From assembly GCF_041596335.1 (NCBI RefSeq), contig NZ_JBFHIT010000013.1, positions 21,693 to 85,692 on the forward strand: 64,000 bases of DNA. Reading direction: 5' to 3'. Position 1 is the stretch's first letter. Every line of letters starts with the position of its first letter. Source of the stretch: Mangrovibacterium sp041596335 (lineage in GTDB: Bacteria > Bacteroidota > Bacteroidia > Bacteroidales > Prolixibacteraceae). Positions 45,367-54,277 of this stretch are shown here, piece after piece. Below the pieces are notes generated by a model. That model saw only the letters and a program-made list of their open reading frames with translations, searched no databases and was not told the DNA's origin. A program made the position numbers and the translations under genes.

Positions 45367-46146
45367 ATGACAAATACAATCGCTGAAATAAACAACCCGG
45401 CACTGAGCATTCAGGATCTTTCCATCTCCTACGATAAAAACAAGGCGGTGAAAAATGTCTCGGTTGATATTAAGAAAAACACCGTTACAGCCATCATGGG
45501 GCCATCGGGTTGCGGAAAGAGTACGCTGCTAAGAGCCCTCAACCGCATGCACGAGCTTTACGACAACATTTCGACCGAAGGGAAAGTGCTGATTCACGAC
45601 GCGAACATCTACGATATGTCGGCCATAAAATTGCGACGGCAAATGGGCATGGTCTTTCAACGTCCAAACCCGTTCCCAACCATGAGTATTTACGAAAACG
45701 TAATAGCCGGCTACAAGCTCAATGGTATTCGGTTGAAGAAAAAGGAAAAGGACGAGGTTGTTGAACGGTCCCTGCGCGACGTTGCGCTATGGGACGAAGT
45801 GAAAGATTCGCTCCACAAAAAGGGAACCTTCCTCTCGGGCGGACAACAACAACGTTTGTGCATTGCCCGGGCCTTAGCTTTCAGCCCCGAAATCATCCTG
45901 ATGGATGAACCAACGTCGGCTCTCGACCCCATTGCAACCTCAAAAATCGAAGATCTGCTGGTAAAGTTGAAAGAAAATTACACCATCATTCTGGTAACCC
46001 ACAATATGTCGCAGGCAGCCCGGATTTCAGATTATTCGTTATTTATGTATCTTGGAGAATTGGTTGAATACGGGAAAACTAAAAATATGTTCACAAACCC
46101 GAAAGATCCAAGAACTGAGCAATACCTAACCGGAAAATTCGGTTGA
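45367..46146 (+). CDS. pstB: Phosphate ABC transporter ATP-binding protein
   Basis: A 259-residue ATPase with Walker A GPSGCGKST (45-53), the phosphate-transporter pattern LLRALNRMHELY, QRPNPFPTMSIYENV after the Q-loop, signature LSGGQQQRLCIARALA and Walker B ILMDEPTSALDPIAT. It energises phosphate uptake through PstCA. Length and motifs are typical for PstB. Confidence 0.97.
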   Translation: MTNTIAEINNPALSIQDLSISYDKNKAVKNVSVDIKKNTVTAIMGPSGCGKSTLLRALNRMHELYDNISTEGKVLIHDANIYDMSAIKLRRQMGMVFQRPNPFPTMSIYENVIAGYKLNGIRLKKKEKDEVVERSLRDVALWDEVKDSLHKKGTFLSGGQQQRLCIARALAFSPEIILMDEPTSALDPIATSKIEDLLVKLKENYTIILVTHNMSQAARISDYSLFMYLGELVEYGKTKNMFTNPKDPRTEQYLTGKFG

Positions 46147-46179
46147 TCAGCTGTTTATAAAACTAAAAATAGTATCACC

Positions 46180-46866
46180 ATGACGATAAAGAAAGACGAA
46201 GCAATTCAAAGTATATTGGACGATTTCGAGAAACTGGCCAATATAGTTTTGGAACAATTGGATTATATGGAACATTTCATCACATCAGGAGATCTGTTCG
46301 TTTCCGATGAAGTGTTGACATTTATCTATAAGAACGAGGAGCAAATTGATAAGATGGAAGTGAAACTGAGCGACAAAATCGTGAAAACCATCGTCCTTCA
46401 GAAACCGGTGGCATCCGATCTGCGCAAAATTATGTCGTGCTATCGCATCCTAATCAACCTTGAACGAATTGGAGACCGTGTAATTAATGTGACAAAATTT
46501 ATCCATAAAATTAAAGCGCAGGACCTCTACGAAGGATTCCACGAGGTGTTTACAAACACCACGATGCTAAGTGTCAATATGGTTCGAAAGGCGTTGCTGG
46601 CATTTTCCAACGACGACAAGGAACTGGCCATCTGGACGATTAAGAATGACGACATTATGGACGAGATAAACGCCAAATTGCTGAAAAAACTAGTTAAAAA
46701 GGTGAATCTGGAAGATACAACCAAAAACTTGCTGACCAGTGCCATCACCCTAAAAGAAATGATGAGCAACATTGAGCGCATTGGCGATTACGCGACAAAC
46801 ATTGCCGAAGCAGCCATCTATTCGATTGAAGGAAGAGATATCAGACACCAAACACTGGAGGAATAA
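46180..46866 (+). CDS. phoU: Phosphate signalling protein PhoU
   Basis: A 228-residue all-helical protein with two repeats of the PhoU three-helix bundle; LQKPVASDLRKIMSCYRILINLERIGD and MMSNIERIGDYATNIAEAAIY (in pieces) carry the conserved ERIGD motifs that bind metals and interact with PhoR. It links the Pst transporter to the PhoR-PhoB system and keeps it off when phosphate is plentiful. Its stop is followed after one base by the phoB start, implying translational coupling. Confidence 0.94.
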   Translation: MTIKKDEAIQSILDDFEKLANIVLEQLDYMEHFITSGDLFVSDEVLTFIYKNEEQIDKMEVKLSDKIVKTIVLQKPVASDLRKIMSCYRILINLERIGDRVINVTKFIHKIKAQDLYEGFHEVFTNTTMLSVNMVRKALLAFSNDDKELAIWTIKNDDIMDEINAKLLKKLVKKVNLEDTTKNLLTSAITLKEMMSNIERIGDYATNIAEAAIYSIEGRDIRHQTLEE

Positions 46867-46867
46867 C

Positions 46868-47548
46868 ATGGACTATACCCCTAGAATATTAGTCGTTGAT
46901 GACGAACAGGACCTGAGGGAAATTCTTCAGTTCAACCTGTCGAGTGAAGGATTCCATATCGATGTGGCCTCCTCTGCCGAGGAAGCGCTAACGAAACCAC
47001 TGGAAACCTACCACCTTCTTTTACTCGACGTGATGATGGGTGGCATGTCGGGATACAAAATGGCGGATCTGGTTCGCAAAGAGCACAAACTGGATGTGCC
47101 GATCATTTTCCTGACCGCAAAAACTTCTGAAAACGATTTACTTACCGGATTCAATGTTGGAGGCGACGACTACATCGTTAAACCCTTCTCTATCAAGGAA
47201 GTGATTGTTCGGGTAAAGGCTATTCTAAAACGAGGCCGTTCCACCGAGCAGCCCAACACAACACTGGAGAGCGACGGCGTAAAAGTAGATGTAGAAAGTA
47301 AATCCGTAACCGTCGACAACGAATTAGTCAACCTCACGCGTAAAGAGTTTGAAATACTTGCTTTGTTGTTACGCAACAAAGGCAAATTCATCAGCCGACA
47401 GGAAATACTGGATCGTGTCTGGAGCAACGACGTAATTGTTACCGAGCGAAATGTGGATGTAAACATTGCCCGTTTGCGAAAAAAAGTGGGCAACTACGGC
47501 AACCAGATAATTGGTCGCTCCGGATATGGCTATTGCTTCGAAAAATAG
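46868..47548 (+). CDS. phoB: Phosphate regulon response regulator, OmpR/PhoB family
   Basis: A 226-residue response regulator starting at ATG 46868 (an upstream in-frame start inside phoU is rejected because the receiver domain starts here: PRILVVDDEQDLREIL). The phosphoacceptor is Asp54 in LLLLDVMMGG, the conserved lysine is in YIVKPFSIKEV, and the C-terminal winged helix has LTRKEFEILALLL and RTVDVNIARLRKK-like text (ERNVDVNIARLRKKVG). Its DNA sites are probably the 11-bp repeat arrays described in this window. Confidence 0.92.
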   Translation: MDYTPRILVVDDEQDLREILQFNLSSEGFHIDVASSAEEALTKPLETYHLLLLDVMMGGMSGYKMADLVRKEHKLDVPIIFLTAKTSENDLLTGFNVGGDDYIVKPFSIKEVIVRVKAILKRGRSTEQPNTTLESDGVKVDVESKSVTVDNELVNLTRKEFEILALLLRNKGKFISRQEILDRVWSNDVIVTERNVDVNIARLRKKVGNYGNQIIGRSGYGYCFEK

Positions 47549-47573
47549 ACCCTAAAAAAACAACTTAAATTCA

Positions 47574-49349
47574 TTGGCCGTGCTAAAACAAAGGACCTAC
47601 CAACAGCGCATTTTTATTTATTTCTTTAGTGCTTTTACCATTTTTACTCTGTCTATTCTCGCTTTTCAGTATAGCCGCGAAAAAGAATACCGAACCAGCC
47701 AACTGGAAAACACGCTGGACAACGTCGCTCAAATGACGAATCGCTATATTCAGCATCACAACTTGCTGAAAAAAGAGGACTTCGGAGAGCTGGATTCAAT
47801 CATCTACATGGTACCTGATCCAGAGATCAGAGTCACTGTGATTGGGTCGAAAGGCGAGGTACTTTACGATAGTTTTGTAAAAGAGTACCTGGACATGGAA
47901 AACCACTTCGAACGTCCGGAAGTACAAAAAGCGCTTTACAACGAACGCGGCGCCAACATCCGCCTTTCGAACACTACCGGACAGGATTTTTACTACTACG
48001 CCCGAAATTACGACCACTATTTCATCCGGTGTGCCGCGGTATACAACATCAAAATCCAGAACTTCCTGAAAACATCGCGCCTGTTCATCTTCTTTATGAT
48101 CGCATTGTTCCTGCTCATGTGGCTAATGCTTTACCTGGTTACTAAACGATTGGGCGAATTTATTACCAAACTGCGCGACTTTGCCGTTCGTGCCGGAAAA
48201 GAAGAAGATATTGATCCCAACTTCAAGTTTCCGGATTCAGAATTTGGCGACATTCAGCTCCAGATCGTCCGGATTTACAACCGGCTAAAACGTGCGAAAG
48301 ATGATTTAAGCGCTGAGAAAGAACGTCTTTTTAATCACCTGTACGCCTTGAACGAAGGAATCGCCTTCTTCTCGTTCAATAAGGATAAAATACTGGCAAA
48401 CAGCCACTTCATTCAATACATCAACCTTATTTCGGAGCGCTCAACAATTTCGGCCGAATCGCTGTTTGAGATTCCCGAGTTTGAGGAATTAATTGCGAAA
48501 ATCGACGCCTACCTGAAACCCGATGTAAAAATCAACCCCAAGAATCCACCTCATGTCGAAATTACCTTGTCGAAAAACGAAATGTACTTCCGGATTCAGG
48601 GGATTATTTTTGCCGATCGCACCTTCGAAGTCCTGATTGAAGACATCACCCGGCCCGAAAAACGCCGCTTGCTGAAACAGCAGTTAACCTCGAATATTGC
48701 CCATGAACTAAAAACGCCGCTTGCATCAATCAAAGGCTATCTGGAAACGATTCTATCCAATAAAAATATTCCAAAGGAAAAGGCACACTATTTTATTGAA
48801 CGTGCTCACCTGCAAAGCGAGCGGTTAAATGTGTTGCTAAACGATATTTCGCTGCTAAACAATATTGAAGATGCAGGTGATTTATTCGAATTTAAATCGG
48901 TGAAACTTCGCCCACTAATCAATGATGTGATTGAAAATCTGGAATCGCGCATTTCGGAAAAAGGTATCAAACTAGATCTGTCAATCAATGATAACGTTGT
49001 GGTGCACGGAAACGACAGTCTGCTTTCGTCTATCTTTCAAAACTTTATCGAAAACAGCATCAACTATGCCGGACCGAAGGTGACCGTCACGCTGAAACAA
49101 TACCTGGAAGATGAAAAATTCTACTATTTAAGCTATTCCGACAATGGCAAAGGTGTTCCGGAGGAGCATTTGAATCGGATTTTCGAGCGGTTCTATCGCA
49201 TCGACGAAGGACGTACCCGCGAAACCGGTGGAACCGGATTGGGTTTAGCGATTGTAAAAAACGCCGTCCAGCTGCACAAAGGAGAAATTTCGGTGAGAAA
49301 CAAGCCCGAGGGTGGCTTGGAGTTCCTTTTCTCACTTTCCAAAAGCTAG
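47574..49349 (+). CDS. phoR: Phosphate regulon sensor histidine kinase
   Basis: A 591-residue membrane kinase with two transmembrane helices (about 11-33 and 165-187) flanking a periplasmic domain, a HAMP/PAS-like linker, and HisKA plus HATPase domains. The phosphoacceptor His377 lies in NIAHELKTPLASIKGYLE; N-box ENSINYAG, G1 DNGKGVPEEH and G2 GGTGLGLAIVKN are intact. No ATG exists near the start: TTG (47574) or GTG (47580) must be used, and I give the TTG. It follows phoB by about 25 bases and is followed by a terminator, so it ends the porin-pst-pho operon. Confidence 0.93.
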   Translation: MAVLKQRTYQQRIFIYFFSAFTIFTLSILAFQYSREKEYRTSQLENTLDNVAQMTNRYIQHHNLLKKEDFGELDSIIYMVPDPEIRVTVIGSKGEVLYDSFVKEYLDMENHFERPEVQKALYNERGANIRLSNTTGQDFYYYARNYDHYFIRCAAVYNIKIQNFLKTSRLFIFFMIALFLLMWLMLYLVTKRLGEFITKLRDFAVRAGKEEDIDPNFKFPDSEFGDIQLQIVRIYNRLKRAKDDLSAEKERLFNHLYALNEGIAFFSFNKDKILANSHFIQYINLISERSTISAESLFEIPEFEELIAKIDAYLKPDVKINPKNPPHVEITLSKNEMYFRIQGIIFADRTFEVLIEDITRPEKRRLLKQQLTSNIAHELKTPLASIKGYLETILSNKNIPKEKAHYFIERAHLQSERLNVLLNDISLLNNIEDAGDLFEFKSVKLRPLINDVIENLESRISEKGIKLDLSINDNVVVHGNDSLLSSIFQNFIENSINYAGPKVTVTLKQYLEDEKFYYLSYSDNGKGVPEEHLNRIFERFYRIDEGRTRETGGTGLGLAIVKNAVQLHKGEISVRNKPEGGLEFLFSLSKS

Positions 49350-49375
49350 TTTTAAACAAACTATAAGTTGTTGAA

Positions 49376-49408
49376 ATCCCGATGATTCAGTTCATCGGGA
49401 TTTTTTTT
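49376..49408 (+). terminator. Intrinsic terminator after phoR
   Basis: ATCCCGATGA (49376-49385) pairs with TCATCGGGAT (49392-49401), followed by a T-rich tract to 49408. It closes the pst-pho operon. Confidence 0.88.
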
Positions 49409-49420
49409 GTTTAACAGTTT

Positions 49421-49526
49421 TGTAATGATTTATTAATTGCTCTGATATTCAGGCCATTACAGAATCAAATGTAATTCAAGCGTAAATATTTTGTAATCGT
49501 AGTGCAATATAAAGGGGCGTATTTTG
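49421..49526 (+). promoter_or_regulatory. Putative Pho box array and promoter of the beta-helix lipoprotein gene
   Basis: Four cores at exact 11-base steps: TGTAA (49470), CGTAA (49481), TGTAA (49492), TGCAA (49503), then 12 bases to TATTTTG (49520-49526), a near -7 element. Further upstream TGTAA (49421) and ATTAA (49432) form another pair in the same register and resemble the porin array (TTTTGTAATnnTTTATTAAT). The predicted leader of about 160 bases contains a 7-bp hairpin (AGCACCT 49616-49622 with AGGTGCT 49641-49647). Confidence 0.62.
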
Positions 49527-49694
49527 CCTCTGTGATTTAGAGCTGTCTAATCCAAATTCAAAAACAGGAACACAGATTAAGGCAGAACGATCGACTATCT
49601 ATTAAGAAATAACACAGCACCTGCTCAAACAAAAAACATTAGGTGCTAAACAGAAATTGAAAGCAAATTAATTAGAATTTAATACCAAATTAAA

Positions 49695-50879
49695 ATGAAA
49701 AAAGTACAACTATTACTTCTGATGGCACTTATGGCAGGTGCAACATTTTTTACTTCTTGTAATGACGATGATGATCCAATAATTACTGAAATCGAAGAAG
49801 AAGAATTCGATATTTCTGCAAACATCACTACAAACACAACCTGGGAAACAGGTAACGTTTACCACCTTAAAAGCCGTATTGCCGTAGAAAGCGGAGCAAC
49901 CCTGACAATTGAGCCAGGTGTTATCATTAAAGGTGATGCAGGTACAGGAGCCAACGCAACTGCCTTGATCATTGCACGTGGTGCAAAAATCATGGCCGAA
50001 GGTACTGCAACGTCTCCGATCATTTTCACATCGGTTGCTGACAATATTATGCCAGGCGAAATTTCAAGCCCGAACCTCGACCCAACATTGAACGGTTTGT
50101 GGGGTGGTTTAATCGTACTTGGTAAAGCAAACATTTCAGTTAGCACAGGTACCGAAGCTCAGATTGAAGGAATCCCTGCAACTGATACAAATGGCTTATA
50201 CGGTGGTAGCGACGATACTGACAACTCAGGAATCATTAAATACGTTTCAATCCGTCATGGTGGTGCCAACATTGGTGAAGGCAACGAAATCAACGGTTTG
50301 ACATTTGGTGGTGTTGGTTCGGGAACCACAGTTGAAAACATAGAAATCGTTTCAAACCAGGATGACGGTGTTGAATTTTTTGGTGGAACAGTTTCAGTTA
50401 AAAACGTAGTTTGCTGGAATGTTGGCGACGATGCTCTGGATACCGACCAAGCATATGCCGGTACTATCGATAACGCATTAGTAATCAACCCTGGCGATGA
50501 GTGTTTCGAGTTGGACGGACCTGAAGGTAGTTACCAAGGTGCTGGCCATACAATCAAAAACGTAACTGTAAAAGCGGGTGCTGCTCAAGGCCTGATCGAC
50601 TTCGACGCGACAACTGATGTAAACATGATGAACATCTACTTCTACGACATGGTAGCCGGTCAAGACGTTGAGGAATACGCAGCTTATTCAGCCAATACGC
50701 TTGGATTCGCAAGTTCAGCTTTTCAAACTACGCTGCCTTCAGGTGTCGTTCTTGCTGACGTATTCGCAGGTGGTGCTGACGCGATTACAACTGAAGTTGC
50801 CGAAGGATCAAATACAGTAGGCGCTACCTTGTCTGCCTTCACCGGATGGACTTGGGCTTCTTTAAGCAGCGCGTATTAA
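49695..50879 (+). CDS. Beta-helix surface lipoprotein of the phosphate island, function unknown
   Basis: A 394-residue lipoprotein with lipobox FTSCN (cysteine about residue 22) followed by an acidic DDDD stretch and EIEEEEFD, the kind of signal that sends lipoproteins to the surface in Bacteroidota. The rest shows right-handed parallel beta-helix character: repeated GATLTIEPGVIIKG, WGGLIVLGKA, IIKYVSIRHGGANIG, TVENIEIVSNQDDGVEFFGG and VCWNVGDDALDTDQAYAG. No catalytic residues of pectate lyases or similar enzymes can be assigned. A Pho-box array precedes it and a TonB receptor follows after 100 bases, so it may capture a phosphorus compound for that receptor; this is inference. Confidence 0.75.
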   Translation: MKKVQLLLLMALMAGATFFTSCNDDDDPIITEIEEEEFDISANITTNTTWETGNVYHLKSRIAVESGATLTIEPGVIIKGDAGTGANATALIIARGAKIMAEGTATSPIIFTSVADNIMPGEISSPNLDPTLNGLWGGLIVLGKANISVSTGTEAQIEGIPATDTNGLYGGSDDTDNSGIIKYVSIRHGGANIGEGNEINGLTFGGVGSGTTVENIEIVSNQDDGVEFFGGTVSVKNVVCWNVGDDALDTDQAYAGTIDNALVINPGDECFELDGPEGSYQGAGHTIKNVTVKAGAAQGLIDFDATTDVNMMNIYFYDMVAGQDVEEYAAYSANTLGFASSAFQTTLPSGVVLADVFAGGADAITTEVAEGSNTVGATLSAFTGWTWASLSSAY

Positions 50880-50916
50880 TTCAGCGAATCATTTCGGAAA
50901 TCAATAATTGCCCAAT

Positions 50917-50948
50917 AAAACTCACAGATCTATCGGTCTGTGAGTTTT
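50917..50948 (+). terminator. Hairpin between the beta-helix gene and its TonB receptor
   Basis: CTCACAGA (50921-50928) pairs with TCTGTGAG (50937-50944) followed by TTTTCATTTT. Probably a partial terminator setting a high ratio of lipoprotein to receptor. Confidence 0.65.
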
Positions 50949-50979
50949 CATTTTAATTTATAGAACAACAATCAATATC

Positions 50980-53871
50980 ATGCGAGTTACTAAATTGTCT
51001 GTTACTATCTTCTTCCTATTTTTTACGACTTTCCTATTTGGCCAGGATGGCTATTTACGTGGAACCGTTTTTGATGGAAAAACCGGTGAATTCCTACCCG
51101 GTGTAACAATTTTTGCTGAAGGAACAACAAAGGGAACCATCACCGACTTAGATGGTAAATTTAACTTTTCTCTCCCCGCCGGAACTTACCAAATCAGAGT
51201 ATCCTTCATTTCCTACGAAACCCTGACCATTAAAGACCTTGTTATAAAGCCGGGGCAAGCAACATTGCTTGAAAACATTAAACTTGATGAGGCAACGGTT
51301 GAAATCGGTGAAGCCGTTGTGACCGCAAAAGCTATTCGGAATACCGAAACAGCGATGCTGACAATGAAGAAAAAATCGGCCAACCTGATGGATGGTATTT
51401 CGGCGACCGGATTGCAAAAAATTGGTGACTCCGATGCCGCTTCATCCATGAAACGGGTCACCGGTGTGTCGGTCGAAGGCGGAAAATATGTTTTTGTACG
51501 CGGGCTCGGCGACCGGTATACCAAAACAATCCTGAACGGTCTGGACATTCCCGGATTGGATCCGGACAGAAACACCATTCAGATGGACATTTTCCCCACC
51601 AACCTGGTTGAAAATCTGGTAGTCAATAAAACATTTACTGCCGACCTCCCGGCTGACTTCACCGGGGGTGTGATCGATATCAACCTGAAAGATTTCCCGG
51701 AACGTAAAAATGCGGGCTTGTCGGTTAGCGCAGGCTATAACCCGGATTCACACCTCAACCAAAACTATGTGAGTTATGAAGGCGGCAAAACCGATTGGCT
51801 GGGCTTTGATGACGGCACCCGCGAGATCCCTGCCACAGACAACATCCCGTTCTTTTCCGAAGCAATTGGCGACGCTGACAAGGCTGAGCGTTATAAGGAA
51901 ATTCTCGGAGCTTTCAACCCAACCCTGGCTGCAACCAGAGAACAAAGCTTAATGGATTTCAGCCTAAGCGCTTCAATGGGAAACCAGATTGAGCTCGGGA
52001 AATACGATTTTGGCTATCTCCTTTCTGCTTCCTATAAAAACAATACCGACTATTACGAAGGTGCATTATTCGGACGATATGGACTCTCCAGCGATCTGAG
52101 TATTAACGAAATGGAGCAACGCGAGTTTCAAACCGGTGATTATGGAGTAAACAACGTACTTTGGAGTACGCTGGCCGGAATAGCCTTAAAATCGAAGAAA
52201 GCGAAATATCGCATCAATTTCCTCCATTTGCAAAATGGAGAATCGAAAGCGGCAATTTTTGACTATGCCAAAAGTAACTACGGAACAACTTTCGCGGGTA
52301 TCCAACACAACCTCGAATATAGCGAACGATCGCTGACTAACATCCTGCTAAGCGGTAAACACAGCGACTACGACAAAGGATGGAACATCGAGTGGAAGCT
52401 CTCGCCAACAATTTCTAAAATTGAAGATCCAGACATCCGTTTCACCAGATACGTTGTGGAAGACGGCAATTACATCATTGGCACAGAGTCTGGCTTTCCG
52501 GAACGAATCTGGCGTAACTTAGAAGAGAAGAACCTGGCTGCGGCATTGCATTTCACAAAAGACCTTAAGATTATTGAAGCGGATGCCAAACTAAAATTTG
52601 GAGGTGCCTACACTTATAAAGACCGTAGTTTTGTTATTCGCGATTTTAATATCAACATCAGAGGAAGCATTCCGCTAACCGGTGATCCAAATGAGATTTT
52701 TGATCCTGAAAACTTGTGGCCATACAACGACAACATTAACCAGGGAACAACCTACGAAGCGCCGTTTATTCCAACGAACCCCAATAAATACGACGCGAAT
52801 GTATCGAACATAGCAGGCTACAGTTCGCTTGAGTTTGTGCCTTTGAAAAAACTGAAAAGCATTGTTGGACTGCGTGTTGAAAACTACACCCAACACTATA
52901 CCGGACAGGACCAGTTGGGTGAGTTTGTGCTGAACGACGAAAAAGTGCTTGAAAACCTTGATCTTTTCCCCACGGTAAACCTAATCTATAGTTTGAATGA
53001 CGAGCAGAATCTAAGGTTTTCGTATTCCAAAACAATTGCCCGCCCATCGTTCAAGGAACTGTCTTACGCACAAATTTTCGACCCCATCAGCGGTAAAAAC
53101 TTTTTTGGAGGTCTATTTAAAGACTACAACACTAGCACAGGCGTTGTTTACTGGGATGGGAACCTAACCAAAACGGACATCCAAAATATCGACATTCGTT
53201 GGGAATTGTTTAAACCCGGAGGACAAACCCTTTCTGCCGGAGCGTTTTACAAACAATTTAAAAACCCGATTGAAATTGTGCAGTATTCTATTCAACCGGG
53301 CTCGTATCAACCACGCAATGTAGGCGACGGCCAACTTTTCGGTGCTGAAATAGAAGTCCGCCAGTCGCTTAAACCGATTGCTGAAGCCTTTAAAAACTTT
53401 AGTTTCCAGGTCAATTTCACGTATACTAAGTCGCAAATCAAATTAAGCGATACGGAATACAATTCACGGGTTGAATATGCCCGCGACGGCCAAAGCATCA
53501 GTCGTAACCGAGACATGGCCGGACAGGCGCCTTACATCGTCAACGCGGGATTGTCGTTCGACGGCAGTGAAAATGGTTTTGGAAAAGGCCTAAACGCCGG
53601 ATTATACTATAACGTACAAGGAGAAAGCCTTCAAATTGTAGGTATACAGGACAGACCCGACGTTTACAATGTACCTTTCAACAGCTTAAACCTGAATGCA
53701 TCGAAAGCATTTGGTGAATCTCAGAAATGGAAACTTGGCTTTAAAATTGACAACCTTTTAAACTCAAATAAAGAATCAATCTACAAGAACTTCGGAGCTG
53801 AGAACCAGTATTATTCGAAACTTGATCCGGGTATGACCTTTCAACTGAAAGTAAGTTATTCCTTCTTCTAA
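50980..53871 (+). CDS. TonB-dependent receptor of the phosphate island
   Basis: A 963-residue outer membrane receptor with signal peptide (to about FGQ, residue 22), a carboxypeptidase-regulatory-like domain (about 24-105), the plug domain (ASSMKRVTGVSVEGGKYVFV-type segment, VRGLGDRYTKTILNGLDIPG, about 155-200) and a beta-barrel ending KVSYSFF. The VRGLGDRY pattern is typical of a distinct TonB receptor subgroup without SusD. It follows the beta-helix lipoprotein and precedes a strong terminator; with the Pho box upstream of the pair, uptake of an organic or complexed phosphorus source is a reasonable guess. Confidence 0.86.
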   Translation: MRVTKLSVTIFFLFFTTFLFGQDGYLRGTVFDGKTGEFLPGVTIFAEGTTKGTITDLDGKFNFSLPAGTYQIRVSFISYETLTIKDLVIKPGQATLLENIKLDEATVEIGEAVVTAKAIRNTETAMLTMKKKSANLMDGISATGLQKIGDSDAASSMKRVTGVSVEGGKYVFVRGLGDRYTKTILNGLDIPGLDPDRNTIQMDIFPTNLVENLVVNKTFTADLPADFTGGVIDINLKDFPERKNAGLSVSAGYNPDSHLNQNYVSYEGGKTDWLGFDDGTREIPATDNIPFFSEAIGDADKAERYKEILGAFNPTLAATREQSLMDFSLSASMGNQIELGKYDFGYLLSASYKNNTDYYEGALFGRYGLSSDLSINEMEQREFQTGDYGVNNVLWSTLAGIALKSKKAKYRINFLHLQNGESKAAIFDYAKSNYGTTFAGIQHNLEYSERSLTNILLSGKHSDYDKGWNIEWKLSPTISKIEDPDIRFTRYVVEDGNYIIGTESGFPERIWRNLEEKNLAAALHFTKDLKIIEADAKLKFGGAYTYKDRSFVIRDFNINIRGSIPLTGDPNEIFDPENLWPYNDNINQGTTYEAPFIPTNPNKYDANVSNIAGYSSLEFVPLKKLKSIVGLRVENYTQHYTGQDQLGEFVLNDEKVLENLDLFPTVNLIYSLNDEQNLRFSYSKTIARPSFKELSYAQIFDPISGKNFFGGLFKDYNTSTGVVYWDGNLTKTDIQNIDIRWELFKPGGQTLSAGAFYKQFKNPIEIVQYSIQPGSYQPRNVGDGQLFGAEIEVRQSLKPIAEAFKNFSFQVNFTYTKSQIKLSDTEYNSRVEYARDGQSISRNRDMAGQAPYIVNAGLSFDGSENGFGKGLNAGLYYNVQGESLQIVGIQDRPDVYNVPFNSLNLNASKAFGESQKWKLGFKIDNLLNSNKESIYKNFGAENQYYSKLDPGMTFQLKVSYSFF

Positions 53872-53921
53872 ACAACAGGAGCAAAGACTATTTAGTAACC
53901 TGAGTTACTCGCATGTAGACG

Positions 53922-53962
53922 AAAACCCTAGCGTCCGGTTAACGGAATAGCTAGGGTTTTTT
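53922..53962. terminator. Bidirectional terminator after the TonB receptor
   Basis: AAACCCTAGC (53923-53932) pairs with GCTAGGGTTT (53950-53959), followed by more T residues. On the minus strand the same stem follows the stop of a small ORF at once, so it could serve both directions. Confidence 0.82.
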
Positions 53963-54176
53963 ATAGTCCATTTTTCAATCTGAAGCGAAGACGATCCGCT
54001 CTCCCCCATTGCCACCATCGCTTGTTAAGAACCCAAATTCCGGGACTTGTAGCCAACGGCCAGGTACAACCAGCACGACGGCAGCATCGGTCTGAAAACA
54101 TTCGCGAAAGTTGATTACTGGGTTCAACTCCCGTATATTTTTTTGCATTTGATGACATAAAGAGCCGTAATTTCAT
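53961..54176 (-). CDS. Small ORF of 71 residues, possible gene, no recognised family
   Basis: It begins with ATG at 54176 and ends exactly at the bidirectional terminator. The predicted product is basic, rich in Trp, Cys and Arg (RMFSDRCCRRAGCTWPLATS, then RWWQWGRADRLRFRLKNGL), with no signal peptide or membrane segment. It would be divergent from the Pho-controlled gene at 54278. The terminator placement argues for a real gene; the odd composition and lack of a recognised family argue for chance. No function is proposed. Confidence 0.3.
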   Translation of the reverse strand: MKLRLFMSSNAKKYTGVEPSNQLSRMFSDRCCRRAGCTWPLATSPGIWVLNKRWWQWGRADRLRFRLKNGL

Positions 54177-54199
54177 TTTCTGATCGAACGAACATGCGC

Positions 54200-54256
54200 T
54201 TTAATTGATTTTTAATTCGCATGTAACTCCTCTGTAATTCCACCAGCCTATTTTTG
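54200..54256 (+). promoter_or_regulatory. Putative Pho box array and promoter of the small carboxypeptidase-regulatory-like gene
   Basis: Cores at exact 11-base steps: TTTAA (54200), TTTAA (54211), TGTAA (54222), TGTAA (54233). Written as heptamers the last two read ATGTAAC-N4-CTGTAAT, very close to the E. coli PhoB half-site layout. Eleven bases further lies a perfect -7 element TATTTTTG (54249-54256). Confidence 0.65.
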
Positions 54257-54277
54257 TAGATATAAAATTAGAAGATC

